64,000 nucleotides of DNA from Micromonospora rosaria (GTDB taxonomy: Bacteria; Actinomycetota; Actinomycetes; Mycobacteriales; Micromonosporaceae): NCBI RefSeq assembly GCF_001567585.1, contig NZ_LRQV01000003.1, positions 1-64,000 on the forward strand, in the 5' to 3' direction. This document shows positions 55,801 through 64,000 of this stretch, piece after piece. The notes beneath the pieces are model-generated. The model ran no database searches. It was given only the letters and a program-made list of their open reading frames with translations, and was not told the DNA's origin. The stretch's first letter is position 1, and each line of letters opens with the position of its first letter. The position numbers and the translations under genes were made by a program.

Positions 55801-58800
55801 CAGTCCTGCTCGAAGGCCGCCGCCAGGTGGCCCCACTGGCCCGCCGGGTAGACGTCCCGGCTGCGCACGAACTGGTCGCCCACCCCGGCGAGGATCCGGT
55901 AGCCGGGGAACGGGGAGCCGACCAACCTCGGGTTCCCGACGATCGTGGCGTCGTTGCGCCGCCCGGTCAGGTCGGTGGTCCGCCGGCCGGGGAAGTTCCA
56001 GTAGCCGAGCAGGCCGGGCTCCCGCCCGGTGAGCCGGCGGTCCTTGTCCGCCTTCAGCTCCTGTGCGGTACGGGCCCGGCGCCAGACCCGCACCTCGTCC
56101 AGTTGGACGTACGCCTTCTCCGCTCCGACGGGGCCTTGACCGAGGACGAGTTTGCCGGTGCCGGTGAAGTGCCCGTTTGCTGGGCGTCGGGCGACCTCCT
56201 CGCCGTCCCGGTAGATGATCTGGTCGCGGTTGGTGCCCTCCCGGTCGTACACGCACGCCCAGTGGTGCCAGTTCTGGTCGCTGTAGGAGGTCGGGGCGTC
56301 CAGGTCGTCGGCGAAGAAGGCCATGGTGAAGGCGTTGTTGGAACGGAATCCGATGTGCAGGCTCTGGTCCGTCGCGCCCGTGGCGCCGAGGCCGGCGATC
56401 AGGTCCCAGCGGCCGTTCGACAGGCGTTTGACCCAGAATTCCACGGTGAAGGAGGTGCCGGTCAGGTCGATGCCCGCGCCGCAGTCGAGGCTGTCGCCGC
56501 TCCCGTTGAACTCCAGCGCCGACAGGTAGGGCGCGCCGGACACGCCGAGGGCGTACCGGGTGGGGGTGGTGCCGGGCAGGTGGGCGTGCAGGATGCGGCT
56601 CTGGGTGCCGGCGAAGCCCGGGTTGGCCCAGGCTTCCAGGGTGAGGTCGCCGGTCATCGTCGCCCGGGCACGCTGGGCTGCCGGGAGAGCGAGCCGCTTG
56701 GTGCCGTCGAAGGAGAACGCCCGTCCGGGGGCGTGGCCCTGCCACCGGTTGCCCCGGCCGGCCACCACGTCGGCGGCGGTGCCGTTGGGCACGGCGGCGG
56801 TGGCCGTACCGGCGTCGACCGCGACGATCAGGGACCCACGGTCCAGTCGGGTGCCGGGTCGGCTGGAGGTGGCCGAGGCGTAGTCGTAGACGACCGTGCG
56901 GACCTCGGTCCCGGCCGGTACCCCTGTCGGGGCCGTGGTCAGGGTGAAGCTGGAGGTGACCGGTACGGAGTCCCGCACCTGGTAGACGGAGCCGGCCAGA
57001 CTGATCTTGGTGCCCGCCAGGAGGCCGGTGGGCAGCAACGCGGTGAGCGTCACCGTGTTGCCCTGGATCGAGGCCACCTTGCCGAGGAGGTCCCCGACCG
57101 GGTTGCCGTTGAGGACGGCCGCGAAGTGGTCCGCGCGTCGTGGTACCGCGGTGAAGGTCTCGGTGTGGGTCGTGGCGTTCGCCGTCCGGGTGACCACCAC
57201 CGTGCAGCGGTCGGCGTCCGGGCCGGCCGAGACGGTGAGACCCACGTCGGGCAGGGCGACCCCGGTGTCCCGGCTGGTCATTTTGAGCCGGCCGGCAGGG
57301 AGCGTGATCTGCTTGGCCGCGCGGGAGGCGGTGACGTCGTAGTAGACGGAGAAGAACTGCCCGTCGACACCACGGAAGTACAGCACCACCTCGCCTGTCG
57401 CGCTGTCGAGCAGGACCGGGGTGTCCCGGCTCCAGGCGAAGGCCAGCACGGCGCCGAAGATGCTCAGCCCGGTGGTGTCGACGGCGACGGTCGGCATCGC
57501 CACGGTCACGTCGTCGCCGCCCTGCAGTCCCCCGCTCAGGGCGGTCAGCGCGGCCTGCCGGTCCGCCAGCAGGATCTGGTCCCGGGCGAGTTGCGCCTTG
57601 GCGTCCTCCTGGGTGCGGACGGCGGCGTTGTAGGTCGAGGAGGCCGAGCCCAGCGATGCCAGCAGTTCGTTCGCCCGGGGCGACCGGTGGTGCGGCGAGA
57701 TCCAGTGTCCCTCGTCGTAGCAGTAGTTGGAGTTGACGAAGGCCCAGTACCTGTTGTTCCAGTACTGGTACGCCGGGTGGGTGTCCCGCACCGCCTGGTC
57801 CGCCTGGTCGAGATTGCTCCTGTCCAGGATCAGCTTCGCCTGGGCGGCGGTGACCGCTCCCTGCGCCGCGCTGAGCCGATCCATGTCCGTGGTCGGGTCG
57901 GGGCGACCGACGGTGGACAGGGCGACCGAGCGGGGTACCTGCGCGAGCCGGCCGTCGGCGGCGAGCGCGAGGTCGAGGGTCGCGAGCAGGGGGTTGCCGG
58001 CCGGGGCGGTGGTGTCGGCCGTGGGGAACGCCAGCAGGACCCTGGCCTGCCGCTTCGCCGGGCTGGGCTGGGCGGCGTACCCGGCGGTGGTCTCCTCCTG
58101 CTGAAAATACAGCGTCGCGGCCACGCCGGAGGCGAGGGACCGGCCCGTGAGAGCGAAGGTCTCCCGGGACAGTCCGGGGCTGTCCCCCACCGGCGCGCCC
58201 GAGGTCACCCAGGCCGGGCCGCCCCGGACGGTGCCGTCGAACCCGTTGTCGGTGTGGTCGGCGACGCTGGTCCCACCGCCCTCGTCGAAGCGGTAGTAGG
58301 CGACCAGGCCGGGCTCGACGCCGGCGAGGCGGCGGCGGACGTCGCGGGCCAGGTCGGCGGCCGTCCGCGCCTGACTCCAGATCCGGACCTCGTCGACGTC
58401 ACCGGCGAAGAAGTCGGACACACCGGTCCCGGACGGGCGGGCGCCGACGAGCGTCGCCGACCCGGAGGAGGGAGGGGTGAACGTCAACGTACCGCTGGCC
58501 ACCTCGACGCCGTCGACGTACAGCCGGCCCTTGGCCGGAGTGCTGCCGCCGTCGAGAACCGCCGCGACGTGGGTGTACCGGCCCGTCGGCACCGCCGAAC
58601 CGGACGACACGATGCTGTTGCCGGCGCCCGGATGCTGACTCAGCACCAACGCACCGGTGGTGCTCACGCTCAGCCTGAACCACCCCGCCTGCGACGCGTC
58701 CCCGACGGCCAGGATCACCCCGCCGGCCGCCGCCGGCTTGACCCACGCCTCCACCGTGTAGGCGCCCTGCAGCCGCGCGCCGGGGGCGGTCCCCAGGTCG

Positions 58801-59822
58801 AGGTAGTCGTCCTGGCCGTCGAGGCGCAGGGCGGTGCCCGCCCGGTCGGTCGGCAGCGGGACCGGCACCAGCGGCTTCTTGGTGAACGGGTCCACACCGG
58901 GTTCGCGTTCGAGCACCGAGGGGGCGTACCTCGGGTCGGGGCTGGTGTAGAACTGGGTGCCCGTGAGGTTGAACAGCCCGTCGTCGGAGCGTTCGACGTT
59001 GAACCCGTCGACGCGGTTGGTCGCCGAGTTGACGGTGAACAGTTGCCACCGGGACACGTCGTTGACCTGGGTCGGCAGCAGCAGCACCGAGAATTCCCCG
59101 TCGGTGACGTCACGGACGAACGACAACTGGCGGGTGGGCTCGTAGAAGGGGTTGCCGTCCAGGTCCCGGGTGCCGAGGGTGTCACCGGTGGAGGCGGGCG
59201 AGGTCTTGCTCCGGCTGCGCCGGTAGCGCACCTCGAGCACCGGTTTGACGGTCGCGCCGGTCTGTACGAACCGGTCGCACAGGAGGGTACGGGTCACCAG
59301 CGGCACCTTCGCCCCGCCCGCCTGGGCGTAGTCCGTCCGGCTCGCGTCGGCGGAGGCGCCGCCGGCGGTGAGCCGGAACAGCGCGTCCGGGTGGGCCTCG
59401 TCGATCGACTGGCGGAACAGCAGCAGGTACCGGCCGTCGGAGACGACCTGGAACGGTGCCCGGGCGCCCAGCCGGGCCGTGGTGGACAGGAACGGGTCGA
59501 GGTCCTCGGGCTGGAGCTGCGTGCCGGCGCTCACCTCGGCCCGGCCGCCGAGGCGCACCGCCGGTACCGCGAGCGTCTCGCCGTTGCCGAAGCCGACCTC
59601 GGTGACTTCGGTCGGGAAGGTCAGCGCGGGCGGGTTGTCGTTCCAGTACGAGCTGTCGATCTCGCCCCGCTCGCGGCTGCCCAGATCCAGGTTCAGCACG
59701 TTGTAGTAGATGCGCCGGGAGTCGTCCATGGCGAACGCCACCGTCGTCCCCTGGTGGCGGACCATTGTCGTGTACACGTATTTCCTGTCGGTGTACACCC
59801 TGACCAGATTGCTGTGCGACAC
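52872..59822 (-). CDS. Giant LamG-repeat protein with beta-rich C-terminus
   Basis: About 2316 residues. At least three complete LamG/concanavalin-like domains (about residues 325-480, 1030-1250, 1345-1510) and a half domain near 1625; each ends in a DEVRIW-type motif (VDEVRIWSQARTA, LDEVRVWRRARTA, LSEVRLWNVAREA, LDEIRVWQTARTG). Coiled-coil-like helices lie at about 650-760. The last 600 residues are Ser/Thr/Gly-rich and probably beta-structured. No signal peptide or membrane helix is seen. The GTG at 59822 is preferred (GGAGG 5 bases before it); an ATG at 59840 is the alternative. Family unknown; a toxin or adhesin exported by another route is possible. Confidence 0.8.
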   Translation of the reverse strand: MSHSNLVRVYTDRKYVYTTMVRHQGTTVAFAMDDSRRIYYNVLNLDLGSRERGEIDSSYWNDNPPALTFPTEVTEVGFGNGETLAVPAVRLGGRAEVSAGTQLQPEDLDPFLSTTARLGARAPFQVVSDGRYLLLFRQSIDEAHPDALFRLTAGGASADASRTDYAQAGGAKVPLVTRTLLCDRFVQTGATVKPVLEVRYRRSRSKTSPASTGDTLGTRDLDGNPFYEPTRQLSFVRDVTDGEFSVLLLPTQVNDVSRWQLFTVNSATNRVDGFNVERSDDGLFNLTGTQFYTSPDPRYAPSVLEREPGVDPFTKKPLVPVPLPTDRAGTALRLDGQDDYLDLGTAPGARLQGAYTVEAWVKPAAAGGVILAVGDASQAGWFRLSVSTTGALVLSQHPGAGNSIVSSGSAVPTGRYTHVAAVLDGGSTPAKGRLYVDGVEVASGTLTFTPPSSGSATLVGARPSGTGVSDFFAGDVDEVRIWSQARTAADLARDVRRRLAGVEPGLVAYYRFDEGGGTSVADHTDNGFDGTVRGGPAWVTSGAPVGDSPGLSRETFALTGRSLASGVAATLYFQQEETTAGYAAQPSPAKRQARVLLAFPTADTTAPAGNPLLATLDLALAADGRLAQVPRSVALSTVGRPDPTTDMDRLSAAQGAVTAAQAKLILDRSNLDQADQAVRDTHPAYQYWNNRYWAFVNSNYCYDEGHWISPHHRSPRANELLASLGSASSTYNAAVRTQEDAKAQLARDQILLADRQAALTALSGGLQGGDDVTVAMPTVAVDTTGLSIFGAVLAFAWSRDTPVLLDSATGEVVLYFRGVDGQFFSVYYDVTASRAAKQITLPAGRLKMTSRDTGVALPDVGLTVSAGPDADRCTVVVTRTANATTHTETFTAVPRRADHFAAVLNGNPVGDLLGKVASIQGNTVTLTALLPTGLLAGTKISLAGSVYQVRDSVPVTSSFTLTTAPTGVPAGTEVRTVVYDYASATSSRPGTRLDRGSLIVAVDAGTATAAVPNGTAADVVAGRGNRWQGHAPGRAFSFDGTKRLALPAAQRARATMTGDLTLEAWANPGFAGTQSRILHAHLPGTTPTRYALGVSGAPYLSALEFNGSGDSLDCGAGIDLTGTSFTVEFWVKRLSNGRWDLIAGLGATGATDQSLHIGFRSNNAFTMAFFADDLDAPTSYSDQNWHHWACVYDREGTNRDQIIYRDGEEVARRPANGHFTGTGKLVLGQGPVGAEKAYVQLDEVRVWRRARTAQELKADKDRRLTGREPGLLGYWNFPGRRTTDLTGRRNDATIVGNPRLVGSPFPGYRILAGVGDQFVRSRDVYPAGQWGHLAAAFEQDWALRFDGAAWVDTGRADALNVTGDLTIEASLRLDTLGHTHGLVGKGGLADGAGGTVPYAFWVQPDGALAFSYENTSNTQPGTAVSTTKLSAATFTRVAVTRRTNQVNPSAQDIVFYVNGVHAGSATLPGPTPTGNHGLLDIGRYRSGQTGYGLRGVLSEVRLWNVAREAAKIDAAVTGNTPGLVAQWTFPEHAGNTTADAARTYTGRLHGASWVKTPDPAGNRFRLYCNGDATPADPVLATDAVVTTGYGPEQFTVGGCTTTGDTVRDGFAGTLDEIRVWQTARTGEQILDNVFTRLRGESEDLVCYYPFDAASTAAGAPVLDAGPRGNNLTTAAATEPAVVLSTAPVSTDTAEVRSALTGIRTTFHDLIGASPAVGEYADVQRIPHRGVRGVMKRCYAYQQGGRWHLITGYKVGNLVSKWVGQAQFDPQLVGYIEGAPPVPSENLVQRPGTDDYVDAATVSFVQADEVTNTLSSSQEISMDVSAKMKFSWEVSADVLNITAPLGMGTAQPMVKLAKEGNLEFGLDYSNGWTSETEVSEGHNTTRTSTVALSGAWEDPNRPLNPAAGQRWIPANTGYALVQSETADVFALRLEHTGALVAYRMMPNPDIPRDWNIIEFQINPLYTKQGTLDGLIGYGLAGPFADPTHYPTAGDGAEYSYFKPREAYALKRRVERQAQQLQSYYDSVSTETHAPDRTREKAKEVANKSSARRNLANTYVWTAGGGFFAESTETTDTVTETAGGSYSIKGTLSGGGMFEVKGAAGGTKMGFEASIGGGSSVTRTRAKSATKTFGLEVACTGGRDLQRYAADGKPVYDPATNQPVTAPGRVDAYRFMTFYLDVTKDNFEDFYGKVVDPLWLATSPQAAALRQAHQADQKPPCWRVFHRVTFVSRLLDPVAATANAPASLAKALQREGFSSIYDLIQTLEPDIKNSPTNLATLANLTTATTDTLTKKLYRLTPYTQEIVVHLARYLGIDR

Positions 59823-59824
59823 GC

Positions 59825-60040
59825 TTACCTCCGGGTCCATGGTTCGCTCGTGGCAGGGGCACGGAGGAACGGCGGCCTCCTGCTCGGCCGCCGGTCCACC
59901 GCGCGGTTGATGTCGGGGTCCGCACCGCAGGCCTCGCGGGCCTGATGCCGTCTCCCGTCGGCAGCGCCACGGGCGGCGACGCGCGAGGCGATGTCGCCGC
60001 AGGGGCATTCGGCTGCCGCTCCGGTCCGGCGCGGAGTCAC
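59825..60040 (-). CDS. Possible small gene coupled to the giant gene (uncertain)
   Basis: 71 codons from a GTG at 60040; its TAA stop (59825-59827) lies 2 bases before the giant gene's GTG, and the ribosome site of the giant overlaps its last codons. About 80% G/C in third positions. No motif; two Cys pairs (ECPCGD, EACGAD). It may be a leader for translational coupling rather than a product with its own job. Confidence 0.35.
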   Translation of the reverse strand: MTPRRTGAAAECPCGDIASRVAARGAADGRRHQAREACGADPDINRAVDRRPSRRPPFLRAPATSEPWTRR

Positions 60041-60106
60041 TCCCGGGCGGGGCGGGCCGGCCCGCTCTGGCCGGTCTCCCCGCTCACGGGGTAGGTGGTG
60101 GGTGGG

Positions 60107-60283
60107 TCAGCAGGGGAAGGCGGTGTCGCCGGGGTCGGCCGTGCGGTTGCCGGCGTCGGGGCCGCTGTGGAGTCTCGCCGCGGCACGTCGGCGTGGGAGC
60201 CGCCGGGTGTGGACGGGACGGCGGACGGGAGCGTGCCCGTCGTCGCGGCCCGCTGGCGAGACCGTGCGCTGCACCGGTGACAT
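60107..60283 (-). CDS. Possible 58-residue peptide (uncertain)
   Basis: 58 codons from an ATG at 60283 with a GAAAGGGCAGG site in front. G/C in third positions is near 85%. It is Arg-rich in the middle and ends TAFPC with a C-terminal Cys. No known family. It lies on the same strand as the giant gene about 285 bases downstream, and may share a transcript. Confidence 0.35.
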   Translation of the reverse strand: MSPVQRTVSPAGRDDGHAPVRRPVHTRRLPRRRAAARLHSGPDAGNRTADPGDTAFPC

Positions 60284-60671
60284 GCCTGCCCTTTCGAGAG
60301 CCTCGGCACCCTGAGCCGCTCCACCTGCGGGCTCGCGCAGGACGGAGGTGGGACGAGGGTGTGCGAACAGTTGCCCCGGGCCAGGTGGAAGCCGCCCGTC
60401 GAGCGACACGGGCGGTTCCAGGGGGGCCGACCCACCGTACGCAACAAGAGGGATCGATAAACGCGGTCAGCCTGTCGGCATTCCGGCACCGACTGATCTT
60501 CTGGGTTAACCACAAAGCACCAAAGCTCTACTGTGGATCGCCAACCGCAGGTCCACGGTCACGCCCGCTCCCCCGCCGTCGAGGGACTGTGACGATCTCG
60601 CCCCCTGTCGGGTAACCGTCTGCAGCACCGGTGGACAGCAGTGCTCGTCACGCCCCCGCGCCGCGTCGTAC
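60284..60671. other. Intergenic region with an AT-rich patch
   Basis: No gene supported. An AT-rich patch (about 60440-60540) is the most likely place for a leftward promoter serving the small frames and the giant gene. Confidence 0.35.
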
Positions 60672-61913
60672 TCAGATGACGAAGTGGGTCCAGTAGGCGA
60701 GCCAGAGGACGAACAGGGCGCCCTGGAGCAGGGCGAGCACGGCGGCCGACCAGACGTCGACCCCGGGCCGCCGCGCCCACCTGGCCAGCACGAGAGCCAC
60801 CGGGAAGACGGCGAGCAGGTAGCGCAGCAGGCTCTTGTAGACGGGCGGCCCCATCGACAGCGGCACCAGCACCATCAGCACCCCGTACACCAGGTAGGGC
60901 AGGCCCAGGCGGCGGGCGCCGGCGACGAGGACGGCCAGGACCAGGACGGCGATCCAGACCCGGACGGCGTCGCGCGGCGGCGCTCCGGTCAGACCGTGCC
61001 AGAGCACGCCGAGCGGGTTCTGTACCCGGATGCTCCAGCCCTCTTCCTGTGCGCGCTTGTAGGCGAACCAGTCCCCGCCCTGCCACCGGCAGAACGCCAT
61101 GAAGGCGAGCCAGCCGGCGGGCACCAGCAGCAGCGGCCACCCGGACCGCAGGTACCCCCACAGGGCGGGTGGGCGCAGCCGGTAGCCGCCCTGCCGGAGC
61201 AGGACCAGGGCCAGCGGGAGGACCACGACGAACCCGGCCGACCGGCTCAGCGCCAGGAAGAAGCCGACCACGCCGACCAGCAGCCACCGGCGTTTCTCCG
61301 CGTAGTAGAAGGTCGCCAGCGCCAGGCAGAGGAAGAGCGACTCGGTGAGCGCCGCGTGGAACAGGAAGGCGGTGGGCAGCAGCACCAGGTACCGCACGAA
61401 CCGCCGGGCCGCCCGGTCGCCGTCGCGGTCGGTCCCGTGGTCGGCGGCGGGGTCACGGGGGTCGCCGGTGGTGGCATCGGTCAGCAGGTGTTCGCCGAGC
61501 CGGTGGGCGTAGTAGAGGACGCCGAGAAAGGCCGCGTTGGCGACGAGCAGCAACGCGAGCGCGGTGTCGCCGCCCAGCAGCGGGGCCAGCGGTCGGGCGA
61601 GGAACGGGTACAGCAGGGGGAAGGCGAAGTCCCGCCACGGCTCGTCCAGCGGCAGCCCGGCGAGGTGGTCGTAGATGAACGAGTCCCAGGCGAACCAGAG
61701 CGAGAACCACCGGTGCGGCGACGCCTCCCGCTGCTGCTGGCGCATCAGCACCTCGTCCGGCGGCGGCGCCGAGGGGATCTCGTCGAAGGCGGCGAGCGTG
61801 AGCACCCCGACCAGGCTGAGGACGATCTTGGTGCCGACGAAGACCGCCAGCACGTACGGCCAGGGCGCGGGGACCCGCGTGAGCAGTCGGCCCACCCGGC
61901 CCGTCCCGACCAT
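60672..61913 (-). CDS. GT-C mannosyltransferase-like membrane protein (PIG-V type)
   Basis: 413 residues with about ten membrane helices. The first extracellular loop has [16 protein letters not shown], the WDxxxY-type motif of PIG-V/GPI-mannosyltransferase-like GT-C proteins, followed by [16 protein letters not shown]. It probably uses a lipid-linked sugar donor to modify a cell-surface glycan or protein. Divergent from the mutase-like gene, 140 bases apart. Confidence 0.78.
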   Translation of the reverse strand: MVGTGRVGRLLTRVPAPWPYVLAVFVGTKIVLSLVGVLTLAAFDEIPSAPPPDEVLMRQQQREASPHRWFSLWFAWDSFIYDHLAGLPLDEPWRDFAFPLLYPFLARPLAPLLGGDTALALLLVANAAFLGVLYYAHRLGEHLLTDATTGDPRDPAADHGTDRDGDRAARRFVRYLVLLPTAFLFHAALTESLFLCLALATFYYAEKRRWLLVGVVGFFLALSRSAGFVVVLPLALVLLRQGGYRLRPPALWGYLRSGWPLLLVPAGWLAFMAFCRWQGGDWFAYKRAQEEGWSIRVQNPLGVLWHGLTGAPPRDAVRVWIAVLVLAVLVAGARRLGLPYLVYGVLMVLVPLSMGPPVYKSLLRYLLAVFPVALVLARWARRPGVDVWSAAVLALLQGALFVLWLAYWTHFVI

Positions 61914-62056
61914 CCGTCCCCCGACCGTTCCCGCCCCGAAAGCCGGTGCCGCCTACCCGGTCCGTGGCGGGTCATGCCTGCCGGTGGCAGGTGACATCGG
62001 CGTCCTGGCGGGTATGCGGGCGGCCGTCTGGTCGAGGGGTGACGGGGGCGCGGGGC

Positions 62057-63619
62057 ATGGGTGGCGAGCACGGCACGGTGGTGATCGGTGCGGGTCCCGC
62101 GGGGCTGACCGCGGCGTACGAACTGCTCCGCCGTGGCTGCGCGGTGCGGGTCTTCGAGGCCGACGAGGTGGTCGGCGGGATCAGCCGGACCGTGGAGCGG
62201 GACGGGTGGCGCTTCGACATCGGCGGGCACCGGTTCTTCACGAAGGTGTCCCGGGTCGAGGACTTCTGGCACGAGATCCTGCCCGACGAGGACTTCCTGC
62301 TCCGCCCCCGGATGAGCCGGATCTACTACCGGGGGGCGCTCTACGACTATCCGCTCAACGCCGGCAACGCGCTGCGCAACCTGGGGCTCTGGGAGGCCGC
62401 CCGGTGCATGGGCTCGTACGCGCGGGCCCGGCTGCGGCCACCGGCGGACCAGTCCCACTTCGAGGGGTGGGTGTCGGCCCGGTTCGGCTGGCGGCTGTAC
62501 TCGATCTTCTTCAAGACGTACACGGAGAAGGTGTGGGGCATGCCGGCCGACCAGTTGCAGGCGGACTGGGCGGCGCAGCGGATCAAGAACCTGTCGCTGG
62601 CCACGGCGGTCCGCAACGCGGTGCTGCCCCGACGTCACCGCACGGACGTGACCAGCCTGATCGAGGAGTTCCAGTACCCGAGGCTCGGGCCCGGGATGAT
62701 GTGGGAACGCTGTGCCGAGGAGGTCCGGCGGCGGGGCGGCACGGTGGAGACCGGCTCCTGCCTGACCGCCGTGCACCGGGACCCGCAGCGACGCCGCGCG
62801 GTCGCGGTCACCGTCGACGGCGCCGGGGGGCAGCGCACCGAGCCGGCCGACCACGTCGTCTCCTCGATGCCCATCTCCGAGCTGGTGGGGGCGCTGCGTC
62901 CGGCCCCACCGGCGGAGGTCCGGGCCGCCGCCGAGGACCTGCGGTACCGGGATTTCCTCACCGTGGCGCTGGTCGTGCCGGCGGAGTTCTCGTTCCCCGA
63001 CAACTGGATCTACGTGCACGACCCGGACGTGCGGGTGGGCCGCATCCAGAACTTCGGCTCGTGGTCGCCGTACCTGGTGAAGGACGGCCGTACCTGCCTC
63101 GGCCTGGAGTACTTCGTGTCGGTGGACGACGAGACCTGGCGGACGCCCGACGCCGACCTGATCGTGGCCGCGACCAGGGAGTTGGAGAAGCTGGGGTTGG
63201 TCCGGCCCGGCGTCGTCGAGGCCGGCTACGTGGTGCGGATGCCGAAGGCGTACCCGGTCTACGACGAGCGCTACCAGCGCAACGTCGACGTCATCCGGGA
63301 GTGGCTGGCGCGGGAGGTGCCGAACGTGTACCCGGTCGGCCGCAACGGCATGCACCGCTACAACAACCAGGACCACTCGATGCTGACGGCCATGCTGACC
63401 GCGGAGAACATCGCGCACGGCACCGACCACGACGTCTGGTCGGTCAACGTGGAGCAGGACTACCACGAGGAGACGGGGCGCGGCGCCGGGGGGCGCGGCA
63501 CCGGCCGGGACGCGCCGCTGATGCCCGCTCCGCCGCTGCCGGCCGCGACCGTCGTGGCGGGCGCCGCCCGTGACGTCGGTGGTGGGCGCGCCACCAGGCC
63601 GACCGGCCTACGCCCCTGA
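62057..63619 (+). CDS. UDP-galactopyranose-mutase-like FAD/NAD-binding protein
   Basis: 520 residues. FAD fold [40 protein letters not shown] with GGHRFFTK, and the C-terminal [15 protein letters not shown] are typical of the UDP-galactopyranose mutase/protoporphyrinogen-oxidase-like flavoproteins found in polysaccharide loci. It is longer than classical Glf, with a Gly/Arg/Pro tail of about 50 residues. Probably acts on a nucleotide sugar or lipid-linked sugar. The ATG at 62057 follows a GGGG-rich site. Its transcript diverges from the mannosyltransferase gene. Confidence 0.82.
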   Translation: MGGEHGTVVIGAGPAGLTAAYELLRRGCAVRVFEADEVVGGISRTVERDGWRFDIGGHRFFTKVSRVEDFWHEILPDEDFLLRPRMSRIYYRGALYDYPLNAGNALRNLGLWEAARCMGSYARARLRPPADQSHFEGWVSARFGWRLYSIFFKTYTEKVWGMPADQLQADWAAQRIKNLSLATAVRNAVLPRRHRTDVTSLIEEFQYPRLGPGMMWERCAEEVRRRGGTVETGSCLTAVHRDPQRRRAVAVTVDGAGGQRTEPADHVVSSMPISELVGALRPAPPAEVRAAAEDLRYRDFLTVALVVPAEFSFPDNWIYVHDPDVRVGRIQNFGSWSPYLVKDGRTCLGLEYFVSVDDETWRTPDADLIVAATRELEKLGLVRPGVVEAGYVVRMPKAYPVYDERYQRNVDVIREWLAREVPNVYPVGRNGMHRYNNQDHSMLTAMLTAENIAHGTDHDVWSVNVEQDYHEETGRGAGGRGTGRDAPLMPAPPLPAATVVAGAARDVGGGRATRPTGLRP

Positions 63620-64000
63620 GCGAGCCGCCGCCGCCCCCGACCCGGTCCGGGCAGAGGGGCCAGGCCCACACCAGGTTGGTCAGCGCCGAGAACCCGGTCA
63701 GGTTTCCCGACCCTGGCCATGTCTGAACCCTCGGCGGCGCGTCGCGCCGGTGTGTCCTCCGGCGGCCGGCCACCGGTTGTCGTCGGCGGAAACCCCGGTC
63801 GGGTCCCTGATTCACGCCCCCGTGCCCTGTCCGTTCGACGAAGATGGCAGACGTGGCAGGCACCGTGTGGCGGGGTGGCTCTCACGGTGCCTGCCCGTCC
63901 GGGCCAGCCGGGTGACCCAGCAGCCGGCTCGCCCTGAGCCCGGCCCCCGGCACCGCCACCCGCACCGACGACGCGCGCCGCGGTTCCGGCTCCGGCTGTG
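63620..64000. other. Right-end stretch without a supported gene
   Basis: About 380 bases after the mutase-like gene. No gene with a start signal and recognisable content. The window ends here. Confidence 0.4.

Noticed and set aside
54702..59945. A 1747-codon open frame on the plus strand opposite the giant LamG gene
   Set aside because: It is the complement of a very GC-rich gene with strong third-position bias. Its protein is Gly/Val/Arg/Ala low-complexity without any domain, while the minus strand has clear LamG motifs.
1..64000. tRNA, rRNA, insertion sequences, phage attachment sites
   Set aside because: No cloverleaf ends with CCA, rRNA segments, transposase motifs or flanking direct repeats were recognised by eye. 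A covariance-model scan was not possible here.

Overview
The window is about 72% GC or higher, is dense with GTG starts and GTGA/ATGA/TGATG stop-start overlaps, and carries a cobalamin-controlled metE, an iron box and secreted plant-polysaccharide hydrolases. This fits a filamentous actinobacterium, most likely Micromonosporaceae (Micromonospora-like). No rRNA, tRNA, insertion sequence, CRISPR array or replication origin was seen. Most of the left two thirds is read leftwards.

Positions 1-5711 hold a leftward group: an FG-GAP propeller protein, a ThuA-like protein, a short LuxR-type regulator, a GatZ/KbaZ-type aldolase-fold protein, a phosphotransferase with an 18-base tandem repeat in its 5' end, and a HAD phosphatase. 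It looks like a sugar-phosphate module of unknown product. Positions 6255-15869 hold a leftward natural-product operon. Its core set (PGM1-type ATP-grasp ligase, zinc-type dehydrogenase, CitE-type aldolase, alpha-oxoamine synthase, MaoC dehydratase, amidinotransferase) is the set known from ketomemicin pseudotripeptides, in which a carbonylmethylene replaces an amide bond. A PRMT-like methyltransferase follows. The distal end (an MFS exporter and two further ATP-grasp proteins) is broken by two clean internal joins.

Positions 16135-19763 hold a LacI repressor, a MATE efflux pump and an APH-type kinase. Two nearly identical promoter/operator sequences, one before the repressor and one before kinase-MATE, suggest a single repressor-controlled cassette. 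Positions 19805-23596 carry divergent secreted hemicellulases (GH11 xylanase; ricin-lectin plus GH62 arabinofuranosidase) with several LacI-type operator-like palindromes. A MatB-like acyl-CoA synthetase, the riboswitch-controlled metE, a superoxide dismutase, an SRPBCC protein, an O-antigen-polymerase-like membrane protein and a fluoroacetate-dehalogenase-like hydrolase follow.

Positions 33833-44375 are one long leftward amino-sugar operon: Gfo/Idh/MocA dehydrogenase, Dpp-type ABC importer, GlcNAc-type kinase, NanE epimerase, GntR/HutC regulator and FAD oxidoreductase, with a palindromic operator before the first gene. Positions 47928-51889 are an iron-siderophore importer under an IdeR/DtxR box. 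Positions 52872-59822 encode a giant (about 2316 residues) LamG-repeat protein with no signal peptide. The right end has a divergent pair: a PIG-V-like GT-C mannosyltransferase and a UDP-galactopyranose-mutase-like flavoprotein, probably for cell-surface glycans.
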